A stretch of DNA of 64,000 bases from Candidatus Melainabacteria bacterium (GTDB lineage Bacteria; Cyanobacteriota; Vampirovibrionia; Obscuribacterales; Obscuribacteraceae). Shown piece by piece: positions 8,715 through 15,991 of the stretch. A program made the position numbers and the translations under genes. The stretch is taken from positions 275,906 to 339,905 of the forward strand of contig PLXC01000159.1 in NCBI GenBank assembly GCA_003151275.1, read 5' to 3'. Positions within the stretch are counted from its first letter, which is position 1. Every line of letters begins with the position of its first letter. The notes beneath the pieces are model-generated. The model was given only the letters and a program-made list of their open reading frames with translations, did no database searches and was not told the DNA's origin.

Positions 8715-9170
8715 ATGAACGCATTCGCATCCCAACAAGTCGAAGATGCAGTTCGCAAGTCCATCGAAGCAGTGATCGTCAAAGCACACGGTGCCGATGT
8801 TCGCTGCGCGAGAGTTCGTTTCACTGGTGACCGCACCGGCATGAACTTCGCCTGGATCATGGTCGATCACACCTCGGTCAAGCTGAACGGCAGCGACAAT
8901 GCAGTCGACGGTCTTTGGGTTCACACCAACGATTTCGACTTCATGGCCGGCTCGCCGCTCAGCTTCTCCGAGACCTGCGCGCTCAACGACATCGACGCCG
9001 TGATCGAGACAGCCACCCAGTATGTCGCCACTCAGGTCGGCACTTCCGCCCGCGTCGAGCTGCTTCTGCAGTCCGACTTCTTAGGCGGCAAACGCGAAGA
9101 CAATTACGTCGGCAACAGCGATGAGGGCTTCGAGTCCTTGCGCCCGCAGACGGGTCTTCTCACCGACTGA
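8715..9170 (+). CDS. Orphan protein, 151 aa
   Basis: ATG 8715 follows a strong GGAG site (AAGGAGAGTGT). The 151-residue product starts MNAFASQQVEDAVRKSIEAV, has no signal peptide or membrane helix, and ends FESLRPQTGLLTD. The alternating pattern (RCARVRFTG, FAWIMVDHTSVKL, GLWVHTNDFDF, ARVELLLQ) suggests a small alpha/beta fold. Codons are strongly C/G-ending, unlike the housekeeping genes nearby. It is flanked by its own terminator, so it is probably monocistronic. No family recognised. Confidence 0.7.
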   Translation: MNAFASQQVEDAVRKSIEAVIVKAHGADVRCARVRFTGDRTGMNFAWIMVDHTSVKLNGSDNAVDGLWVHTNDFDFMAGSPLSFSETCALNDIDAVIETATQYVATQVGTSARVELLLQSDFLGGKREDNYVGNSDEGFESLRPQTGLLTD

Positions 9171-9253
9171 CACCTTCCAGTGGGCGTGGGCTCAGTTTCG
9201 CATCCAGGTTAACTCCCGGTCGAAGCTGAGACTATGCCCGCACATCAGTAACA

Positions 9254-9291
9254 AGCAAAAGCCCGAGTTTTACTCGGCTTGGGCTTTTGCT
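9254..9291 (+). terminator. Hairpin terminator after the 8715 orphan
   Basis: A perfect 11-bp stem (AGCAAAAGCCC at 9254-9264 with its complement at 9281-9291) with a GAG..CTC inner stem; the distal arm contains TTTTGCTGTTT. It has no long T tail but sits at the expected distance after the stop. Confidence 0.7.
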
Positions 9292-9414
9292 GTTTCAAAC
9301 AAATCGAACATCGGACTAGCCGGAATAAGCCGACTCCTCCATGAACGGGCAACGCGGAAATCAAACGGGCTTCCGCGCCGTCTATAACTTCCCGTTTTAT
9401 AAAGGAGGTGCGCC

Positions 9415-9981
9415 ATGAACGTGCTCCTCATCGAAGACTCCGCCGCATTTGCTGGTCCCATTCAACAGGAACTGGCTGCACGCGGTCATGATTTCACTTG
9501 GATTGTCGGCGCCCAGCGACTCGAAAACGGTCGCATCGTCGGCATTCTCGCCAATCCGTCCGCAGATCCCATGGGGGATGCTTGGGACGGTGACATTGCT
9601 CGATTGATCGACATCGACCCCACGCAGTTCGACATCGCTCTGTGCGATGGTGGATTATGTGGACCGGTGAACGATGGCGTCGACTTAGTCGGTTTCCTTT
9701 CCGCCTTGAGCGTTCCCTGCATCGCCATTACAGGTGGTGGCGCAGGCAATCGTCGTTTGCTCGACGCAGGTGCAATTGATGGTCTGCCCAAAGAGTTCGT
9801 GGTGCTCGCACTGCGCTCGGGCGAACTCAATTTCCGCAAGATCATCCGCGCACACGCTTCGTCGCTTGCGCTACAAGAATTCTGCAGCGGTCTCCGCCAG
9901 CAGATTCTGCAAACCAGAAACACCGGCCACAAGTTGTCGCTGGGCTATCCCTATCTCGACGGTCTCGACAGGTGCGCATGA
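9415..9981 (+). CDS. Single-domain response-regulator receiver protein
   Basis: A 188-residue CheY-like receiver. The acidic pair in LLIEDS (Glu7, Asp8), the phosphoacceptor Asp78 in DIALCDGG, Thr106 in CIAITGG and Lys126 in IDGLPKEF occupy the expected beta1, beta3, beta4 and beta5 positions. The loop between beta1 and beta3 is longer than in CheY. After residue 130 there is a short helical tail and no DNA-binding or enzyme domain. ATG 9415 has a near-perfect AGGAGG site. There is no kinase gene next to it, so the partner is unknown. It shares GC-rich codon use and strong ribosome sites with its neighbours. Confidence 0.7.
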   Translation: MNVLLIEDSAAFAGPIQQELAARGHDFTWIVGAQRLENGRIVGILANPSADPMGDAWDGDIARLIDIDPTQFDIALCDGGLCGPVNDGVDLVGFLSALSVPCIAITGGGAGNRRLLDAGAIDGLPKEFVVLALRSGELNFRKIIRAHASSLALQEFCSGLRQQILQTRNTGHKLSLGYPYLDGLDRCA

Positions 9982-10020
9982 GAAAAACTACAGTGTGGAT
10001 TGGATTCGTTAGTACTACAG

Positions 10021-10082
10021 AAAATCCGGCGGCACAGGGGTAAAAACGCATTTTGCGTTCCCTGGGCACGTCGGATTTTTTG
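10021..10082 (+). terminator. Long-hairpin terminator after the receiver gene
   Basis: AAAATCCG at 10021-10028 pairs with CGGATTTT at 10072-10079; inside are CAGGG..CCCTG and AACGCA..TGCGTT stems, so the whole 60 nt folds into one imperfect hairpin followed by a T run. Confidence 0.75.
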
Positions 10083-10662
10083 GTGAATTTGTTTATTATA
10101 ATATTTAGTATAAGCACCAAATGTAGTATTATTCAAACCGATAGTTAACACACCTGCGCTAACGTCAAGATGGGCGCTGGACTGATTTTAAGTATGTCTT
10201 AATTAGCGACCGGCACTACGGTTAACCACATATAAATCTGCATCACAAGACTAAACAAACGCTGGAGACCGGCTGCTTGCATTCATCTTCAGCGGTGCCT
10301 TAATTGCTCCAACAGCATACGTGAGCGTTTTCCATAGACAGTGCATATGCGTCGTGCATGCAATTAAACAGGGTTGTGAAGTGTGCGCAGCGAGCTCCAA
10401 TTTCCTAGATTTATGTGTTCGTTTTTTATATCTCTCCCTCAGGCCCTCAGCAAACATTTAGTTCCACTTGCTTCTATCTCAGCCCCCATCCTGCCTCTTA
10501 GGAGACTGGATTTAGGCTTAGCTGGATGCATAGTGCGGAGATTGCAAACCATGAGGGATAGATGTTTAAGCGACTTGACTGTTAGCTGCGTGACACACAG
10601 GTGGCGCGCAAGCTGGATTCTCAAAATTACTTTCCAAGCCGGAAAGAACAAGGAGAAATTGT
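10083..10662. other. 580-bp intergenic region
   Basis: No supported reading frame in either direction. It opens with a very AT-rich block (10085-10135) containing the motif GCACCAAATGTAGTA at 10114, one member of the GCACC family seen elsewhere in the window, and otherwise shows nothing I recognise. A ribosome site (AAGGAG) lies just before the next gene. Confidence 0.4.
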
Positions 10663-11463
10663 ATGAATACGCCAGAAACAATGCAGAAACGTCTGCAAGG
10701 ATTTTTGCAACGATTCGACACGCTCGCCGACGCTGTTGGACCGCTTGACACACCCAACGGCGACACCGAACAGGTTGCTGGTCTGCTTCTCATGAGTGCC
10801 GAACAGTGCGGCGTTGCCGCCGGCATTTTTGACATGGCTGAGAACATCGGCTACACCCTTGCGAGCAAGACAAACAGCCACGCGATGAGCGGACACAACC
10901 TCGGCAATCCTCATCGTCGCGGTCGCATGGTAGTGGTGCCGGGCTTCGGCGACGAAGACTTCCACTTCCCAGACGTGAACACCCTGGTGACCAGGGCTTT
11001 AGCGCGCCTTGGCAACAGCAACGACCAGGAAGAGCAAACCGCCGACAAACCGACCCAAACTTCGGAAGAACCGGCTATGCTTCTGATTCTTGGTGCGACA
11101 AAGCTCGGCGAAATCATGAGGATGCCCGGTCAGGTCACCCCCACCGCTGAAGTGCCGCCAAAAACCCCGACCAGGGACTTGCTCTCAGGGCACTCCACCG
11201 CGCCCCAGGTGTGTTTCCTTCCAGACGCCGAGACGCGTGTCGAGCCACCTGTGGATGAAGATGGAGTGCTCGTCGTGGAGTTCGTCATCCAGTCCCAAGG
11301 CTCACTGCCGGACGCACTTGTGGACGCCGGCGGGCTGTTCATGGGTCGTGCCGAGCAATTCCTCTCTGCCGCCGAGTCGATCTGGTCTGACCAGAAGCCC
11401 CCTAGCGGCGCCGCAGAAGCGATTCCAGTGGAAGAGAAGCAGCTCACTGCTTGCTCTTCTTGA
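10663..11463 (+). CDS. Orphan acidic protein, 266 aa
   Basis: ATG 10663 has AAGGAG seven bases upstream. The 266-residue product starts MNTPETMQKRLQGFLQRFDT. Residues 1-65 look helical with conserved-looking Cys (EQCGVAAG). The middle (120-215) is Pro/Thr/Glu-rich and probably disordered, and the end contains a short beta-like stretch (DGVLVVEFVIQSQG). No signal peptide or known motif. GC-rich codons match the 8715 and 11604 genes. Function not recognised. Confidence 0.65.
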   Translation: MNTPETMQKRLQGFLQRFDTLADAVGPLDTPNGDTEQVAGLLLMSAEQCGVAAGIFDMAENIGYTLASKTNSHAMSGHNLGNPHRRGRMVVVPGFGDEDFHFPDVNTLVTRALARLGNSNDQEEQTADKPTQTSEEPAMLLILGATKLGEIMRMPGQVTPTAEVPPKTPTRDLLSGHSTAPQVCFLPDAETRVEPPVDEDGVLVVEFVIQSQGSLPDALVDAGGLFMGRAEQFLSAAESIWSDQKPPSGAAEAIPVEEKQLTACSS

Positions 11464-11474
11464 ACGGCTGTTTA

Positions 11475-11532
11475 ACAGGCGCGTGACGCCTGCTCAGGCT
11501 TCTTACGACGGGTGGACTGTCCCACCCGTCGG
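11475..11532 (+). terminator. Two hairpins between 10663 orphan and DUF4139 gene
   Basis: CAGGCG..CGCCTG (about 11477-11493) and a 10-bp CGACGGGTGG..CCCACCCGTCG stem (11507-11532) follow the stop at 11463. Neither has a T run, so they may be attenuators, processing sites or weak terminators rather than simple terminators. Confidence 0.4.
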
Positions 11533-11603
11533 CTCACCTTTGGTCAGCACAAACTGACCTGGCTATCCGTTGCAGGAAACTGCAACACAGAGGAAATCAA
11601 AAC

Positions 11604-13172
11604 ATGACTACGCGCAAACGCAATGTTCGAAAATCGAGCCCCGCTCGTCGACTTGAGCTGACGGTCTACCAGCAAGGTCAGTCCGTGATTCGAGAACTTC
11701 GGGAACTGGCCCTCGTCGCCGGCAAGAACTTCGTGCAGCTCGACGGACTGCCGACGGCCTTCGTGGAGAACAGTCTCGTCGTCCTGGGTGCCAAAGGCCC
11801 CGGCGACTTCAACATCGGTTCGGCAAGCTACGAGCCCGCCAACATGAACGGCGCCGCGATTCTGCTGAAGGCAGTCGGCACCAAGGTCACCTTGATCGAG
11901 CAGACCCAGCAAGGTCCGGTACGTTCGACCGGCATCCTCCGTTTCGTGCTCGGCAACCAGGTCGTGCTCGAACAAGACGGCACCATGGTCGTCGTGCCCC
12001 TGACGCCCAAGTTTGAACTCGGCGAGGGCATGCCGGACGGTCTCGCCAACACACCCTCCCTGGTGCTCGAACCGTCGGTCAGCGAGCCCGGCAAGTACCA
12101 AGTGCGCTTCCTCTACGAGGCGGACAACATCAATTGGGCGGCTCGCTACAATGCCTTCTTCGACCAGAAAACGAACACGCTGACCCGGTTCGAATGTGTG
12201 GTCGACATCACGAACAACAGCGGACTGCTGATTCAAGATGGCGTCTTCAAGCTCTTCACCGGCGGCAACTTCAGCCAGAACCGACGCAGCCACGCCAAGG
12301 GAGGCATCCGCGCCCAAGCCGCTCCCATGGCGATGTCGGCACGAGGCGGCGGCGGTTTCAATGAATCGATGGTCGCCGATGACGCGGCAGTCGAGACGGT
12401 GGGCGAGCAGAAGCTTTATGTTCTGCCCGAACCGCTGACGGTGGGTGAGACGGCTACCAAGCACAGCAACCTCTTCTTCGCCCAGGATGTTCCTGTGCAG
12501 GTGGAGCTCTACTTGCCGGTGCCGCACTATTATGCCTACAGCGCGGCTGAAGTCAGCGCCGAAGAAGACAGCGCCAAGCTCGGTGTCTTGGTTCGCCTGC
12601 GCCTCAAGAACGATGCTGCCAACAACCTCGGCAAAGATATGCCGGCTGGTGAAGTGGCGTTCTTCGTGTTCGACAGCTCCGGCTCCGAGCAGAAGGTCGA
12701 CTCGGCCAACGTCGAAGCGCGCGCCAAGGGTGAGCCGTTCAAGCTCGAACTGCGCAAACCCAGCGCCGACGTCAAGGCCACTCGCCGGCTCACTTTCGTT
12801 CATCAGGATCAGCCCGATCCAGAACCGGAAGCGCCAGTCGTCGAGGAAGGCGGACTGCCTGAAGCCGAGATCGTAGCCACTCCCCAAACCATGTCGATGC
12901 GTCCGGAAGTCACCACCGGTGAAGGCACGGGCGAGAAGAAAAAGAAGGTCGTCAAACCGTTGTTCCGCGAGGAAGAGCGCGAGATCACCATCTTCAACTA
13001 CAAGGACACTGACGTCGAGGTGATCGTCAGCGAGCAGTTCCCCGACAAGGCAGAATTCATCAAGAAGCCCGAGTTCACCGACTCCACGTCCACGAACGGC
13101 ACCCTGCGAATCGCCGTTCCGGCCAAGGACAAGGCGACCGTTTCGTACCGCATCAAGTACCGGATCAACTGA
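11604..13172 (+). CDS. DUF4139 domain-containing protein
   Basis: A 522-residue protein whose overall layout matches the DUF4139 family: N-terminal beta strands (LELTVYQQGQSVIRELREL, LDGLPTAFVENSLVVLG), a central VRFLYEADNINWAARYNAFF region typical of the 'Y....W.a.Y' core, and a C-terminal VIVSEQFP...VPAKDKATVSYRIKYRIN. No signal peptide is visible, unlike many members. An Ala/Gly-rich linker at about 225-255 and a Pro/Glu-rich stretch at about 400-415 separate the parts. ATG 11604 follows AGAGGAAA. Biochemical role of the family is unknown. It is GC-rich and followed by a long hairpin. Confidence 0.75.
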   Translation: MTTRKRNVRKSSPARRLELTVYQQGQSVIRELRELALVAGKNFVQLDGLPTAFVENSLVVLGAKGPGDFNIGSASYEPANMNGAAILLKAVGTKVTLIEQTQQGPVRSTGILRFVLGNQVVLEQDGTMVVVPLTPKFELGEGMPDGLANTPSLVLEPSVSEPGKYQVRFLYEADNINWAARYNAFFDQKTNTLTRFECVVDITNNSGLLIQDGVFKLFTGGNFSQNRRSHAKGGIRAQAAPMAMSARGGGGFNESMVADDAAVETVGEQKLYVLPEPLTVGETATKHSNLFFAQDVPVQVELYLPVPHYYAYSAAEVSAEEDSAKLGVLVRLRLKNDAANNLGKDMPAGEVAFFVFDSSGSEQKVDSANVEARAKGEPFKLELRKPSADVKATRRLTFVHQDQPDPEPEAPVVEEGGLPEAEIVATPQTMSMRPEVTTGEGTGEKKKKVVKPLFREEEREITIFNYKDTDVEVIVSEQFPDKAEFIKKPEFTDSTSTNGTLRIAVPAKDKATVSYRIKYRIN

Positions 13173-13187
13173 CCGGCGCCGCGGCCC

Positions 13188-13219
13188 AAGTAGGAGCACC
13201 AAATACGGTGTTCCTACTT
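13188..13219 (+). terminator. Hairpin containing GCACC..GGTG core
   Basis: AAGTAGGAGCACC (13188-13200) pairs with GGTGTTCCTACTT (13207-13219) around an AAATAC loop, with partial pairing of flanking GGCC. It lies 16 bp after the DUF4139 stop and 59 bp before the next start. It has no T run, so it may be a terminator, a processing site or part of the GCACC-N6-GGTG motif family. Confidence 0.5.
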
Positions 13220-13277
13220 GCGGCCGATTCAAACAATCACTTTTGTCAAGCTGAATAAGCTTGAAGAGGACCAATCA

Positions 13278-13517
13278 ATGCTCACCCCTTTGCTCGTCGG
13301 ACTTTTAATCGGTGGAATCGGCTTCGCCGTTCTCGAGGTTGTCTCAAAACACCTTCGCAAATTTATGCTGCCTACGCTGCTTTTGCACGTTGCCATCGGC
13401 ACCACGCTGCAATTCGCTTTTAATGATGGATTGGGCACGATCTATCTGTTGGCGTGGATGCTGGCAAACATGGTCGGTATCGGGATCGGCTTTGTTCGCC
13501 GGGCCATGCTCAAATAA
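13278..13517 (+). CDS. Small membrane protein, 79 aa
   Basis: ATG 13278 follows AGAGGA; an upstream in-frame start at 13218 lies within the hairpin and lacks a ribosome site. The product (MLTPLLVGLLIGGIGFAVLE...) has two predicted membrane segments (residues 3-20 and 32-72, the latter possibly two) and a basic C terminus (FVRRAMLK). No family recognised. A strong terminator follows at 13535. Confidence 0.6.
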   Translation: MLTPLLVGLLIGGIGFAVLEVVSKHLRKFMLPTLLLHVAIGTTLQFAFNDGLGTIYLLAWMLANMVGIGIGFVRRAMLK

Positions 13518-13534
13518 CCGAACACCGAGAGACT

Positions 13535-13572
13535 GAGAACGGTGGTTAACCACACCACCGTTCTCAACTCTT
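13535..13572 (+). terminator. Rho-independent terminator
   Basis: An 11-bp stem GAGAACGGTGG (13535-13545) with CCACCGTTCTC (13555-13565), followed by AACTCTTTTTG. It closes the GC-rich gene block that begins at 8715. Confidence 0.85.
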
Positions 13573-13582
13573 TTTGTCATTT

Positions 13583-13757
13583 CGCCGAATTTTCTACATT
13601 TCAGACTAATTTTCGGCCGATCTTAGACATTTCGGACTCTTATTTTTGTCCAATTTTCGACATTTTCAGACCCGATTCCGCCCAATTTTCGACATTTCGA
13701 ACTCTTGTTTACCCATCCGATTTTTTTTTCCACATTTCGAACTTCCGTTTTTCGGAG
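13583..13757. repeat. Degenerate tandem repeat, about five units of 30-40 bp
   Basis: Units share the core AATTTTCGACATTTCGGACTC with variation and spacer T runs; cores are seen near 13590, 13625, 13660, 13690 and 13730. The stretch is T-rich on the plus strand and unlikely to be coding. It lies between the terminator at 13535 and hisS. Beyond it, 13758-13976 has one small inverted repeat (GGGACT..AGTCCC near 13777) and no gene. Confidence 0.7.
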
Positions 13758-13976
13758 GTGTGAACTGGAGCGCGAGGGACTACAGTCCCGCCTCGACTCG
13801 TGATCCTGGGCTACTGTGGACAGTTGCAATCCATTCGCATGAGCATTAGATGCCACTCGCGATTCGCCACCCAACTTGACCGGTCGTGAACATTGGCAAC
13901 AAGGTGGGCATTGCCTGATAGCTTATTGCGTCAGCATTTGCGATCATAGGTAACCGCCGTTCCAGAAGAGGTTCCT

Positions 13977-15275
13977 ATGTCCACAATCGAGAGTTCAGCG
14001 CCGCCCCGCGGCATGCGCGACTTCCTTCCAGCTGATGTGGCGCTGAGGGATTGGGCAACTGGAGTAATCCTCAAAACTTATGAGAGCTTCGGCTTCACCA
14101 GAATAGAAACGCCGGCACTAGAAAATATCAATCTGTTGCGCAGAGCAGAAGGTGGAGAAAACCTGCAACTGATCTTCGAAGTGCTCAAGCGCGGCGATAA
14201 ACTTGAGCGTGAGTTGAGCGGCGGGCAGCCTAAACGCGAAAGCTTAGCTGATCTCGGCTTGCGCTTCGATTTGACGGTGCCTCTTGTTCGCTTTTATGCT
14301 CAGAATCAATCAACGCTTCCGAACCCACTCAAAGCGATTCAAATAGGGTCTGTATGGCGTGCTGAAAGCCCTCAAGCCGGACGTTTCCGTCAGTTCACTC
14401 AATGCGACATCGACATTTTTGGGATCAAAAACGAACTTGCAGAAATGGAATTGTTGCAAGCAACGGCAGAGGCATTGCGAGAACTTGGATTTAAGAATTT
14501 CACTATTCGCATTAACGATCGCCGCATCCTGTCCGCATTAGCTGCATACTGTGGATTTGATCCCGCTCGAGTCGACAATGTGTTCATCACCTTGGACAAG
14601 CTCGACAAAATCGGAGAAGAAGGCGTGCGCAAAGAGTTGCAGACTGCCGGTCACGAGCAAGGCGCCATCGACAAAATGATGACAGTGGTTACGACTCTTC
14701 AAAAGACTAAAGACTTCGCAGAAGCGCGTATTGCACTACCGGAAGAGTTGCAAAAAAATGAAGCTTTGGAGCCATTGGCTAATGTAATCAAAGACATAAC
14801 TGAGCAGGGCCGTGGATCCTACGACATAACTTTCGATCCCACCCTCGTGCGCGGCATGGGCTATTACACTGGCCAAATCTTTGAAGTGAGCTGCCCAGGC
14901 TATACGTACTCGATCGCCGGTGGCGGACGATACGACAAAATGGTAGGAAAATTCTCAGGCAGAGATGTTCCTGCATGTGGTTTTTCAATAGGATTCGAGC
15001 GCATCATCACAGTCCTAACAGACAAGGGATTTAAGCCGCCCAACACAGCAGAAAAAATTGCGTTGATCTGCAATCCCGATCAAGACGATCTTACAAGCGT
15101 ATTTTCGACTGCCACTCGCATGCGCAATAAGGGTCTCATCGTTTCGGTGCAACCTCGCAAGAAAGACATGCGCAAGCAGTTGGACGCGCTGATGGTGCAG
15201 GGCTTCACGTCCTTTGCCTTCTTCAAAAATAACGGTGAAGAACTGGAGATTAAGGAGCTGAATCAAAGTCCTTGA
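13977..15275 (+). CDS. hisS: Histidyl-tRNA synthetase
   Basis: A 432-residue class II aminoacyl-tRNA synthetase that charges tRNA-His. Motif 1 region PPRGMRDFLP, motif 2 WRAESPQAGRFRQFTQCD, the histidine-A loop VRGMGYYTGQIFEV and histidine-B AGGGRYDKM, and motif 3 GFSIGFERI are all present in order, followed by the anticodon-binding domain (about 340-430). Length matches bacterial HisS (about 420-430). ATG 13977 has AGAGG upstream. It is flanked by the repeat region upstream and a convergent GNAT gene downstream. Confidence 0.95.
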   Translation: MSTIESSAPPRGMRDFLPADVALRDWATGVILKTYESFGFTRIETPALENINLLRRAEGGENLQLIFEVLKRGDKLERELSGGQPKRESLADLGLRFDLTVPLVRFYAQNQSTLPNPLKAIQIGSVWRAESPQAGRFRQFTQCDIDIFGIKNELAEMELLQATAEALRELGFKNFTIRINDRRILSALAAYCGFDPARVDNVFITLDKLDKIGEEGVRKELQTAGHEQGAIDKMMTVVTTLQKTKDFAEARIALPEELQKNEALEPLANVIKDITEQGRGSYDITFDPTLVRGMGYYTGQIFEVSCPGYTYSIAGGGRYDKMVGKFSGRDVPACGFSIGFERIITVLTDKGFKPPNTAEKIALICNPDQDDLTSVFSTATRMRNKGLIVSVQPRKKDMRKQLDALMVQGFTSFAFFKNNGEELEIKELNQSP

Positions 15276-15329
15276 TCATTGATACTCATTCATAACCGAA
15301 GATACCGGCTGGAAGGCAGCGCTCCCAGG

Positions 15330-15782
15330 TCATCTGAAACTGATTCGCCAAATTTGCCTTGCGTCGTCGGACTCAGCTTCGACTAATGCAAATCCTGAAT
15401 GCATTAGAAAGCCTGCCGCCTCTGTGCCAACAACTTCAGCGTTCACTTGCAAAGCATCGTAATCGAGCCCTTTGGCAAAACTCAAAATCTTTTGCAGCAA
15501 TTGTTTGCCCAGCCCTATGCGTCTCCATTCAGTCGTAACGCACAGAAGATTTAGTTCGCAAATTGTGTCAGTCTTCTTTCTTGCCGCAGCCACGCCGACG
15601 ATCTTGCTATCATCTTCAGCCACGAGATAAGTACCATCGTGCCCAATGTACTCTTTCTCCATGTTCATAATTGGCGGTCGAGCTTGAGTGAAATAAGGCA
15701 CTAAATAGACTTCGTGCATGACTGTCATGAGCAACTCGCGAACCATCGGTTCGTCTCGCTTATTTCCGATTCGGATCTGCAT
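15330..15782 (-). CDS. GNAT-family N-acetyltransferase
   Basis: A 150-residue cytoplasmic acetyl-CoA-dependent acyltransferase. The acetyl-CoA loop is RRIGLGKQLLQKI (Q/R-x-x-G-x-G/A), preceded by the beta4 strand ELNLLCVTTEW and followed by GFLMHSGFALVE, the usual end of the fold. It covers one GNAT domain and nothing else. ATG at 15780-15782. It is convergent with hisS, and the CHAP-like gene lies upstream of it on the same strand. Substrate cannot be predicted. Confidence 0.8.
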   Translation of the reverse strand: MQIRIGNKRDEPMVRELLMTVMHEVYLVPYFTQARPPIMNMEKEYIGHDGTYLVAEDDSKIVGVAAARKKTDTICELNLLCVTTEWRRIGLGKQLLQKILSFAKGLDYDALQVNAEVVGTEAAGFLMHSGFALVEAESDDARQIWRISFR

Positions 15783-15859
15783 ACTGCCAATACCTCAATG
15801 CATTGGAGTATACCGCGAAATCTAGCAAAAGCCCTGGATGCCACACCCAGTCTGAAGTT

Positions 15860-15885
15860 GTTAGAAAAAAACGCGTTTTTCTAAC
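15860..15885 (-). terminator. GTTAGAAA-type hairpin terminator
   Basis: GTTAGAAAAA..TTTTTCTAAC with an AACGCGTT centre forms a perfect palindrome in the gap after the CHAP-like gene (minus strand). Close relatives occur at 25793-25818 and 26803-26829. Confidence 0.65.
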
Positions 15886-15991
15886 GGCTTGAGATTTTTT
15901 AAAAAGGAGAGGCCCGGGTACCCCAAATTTGAGGATCAAATTGGAGATACATCTCACCCCGCAACGCACCAGATCCAGTGCTAGTTTATTT

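Noticed and set aside
10439..10965. Several minus-strand frames over the start of the 10663 gene
   Set aside because: They overlap a well-supported plus-strand gene with strong ribosome site and codon bias.
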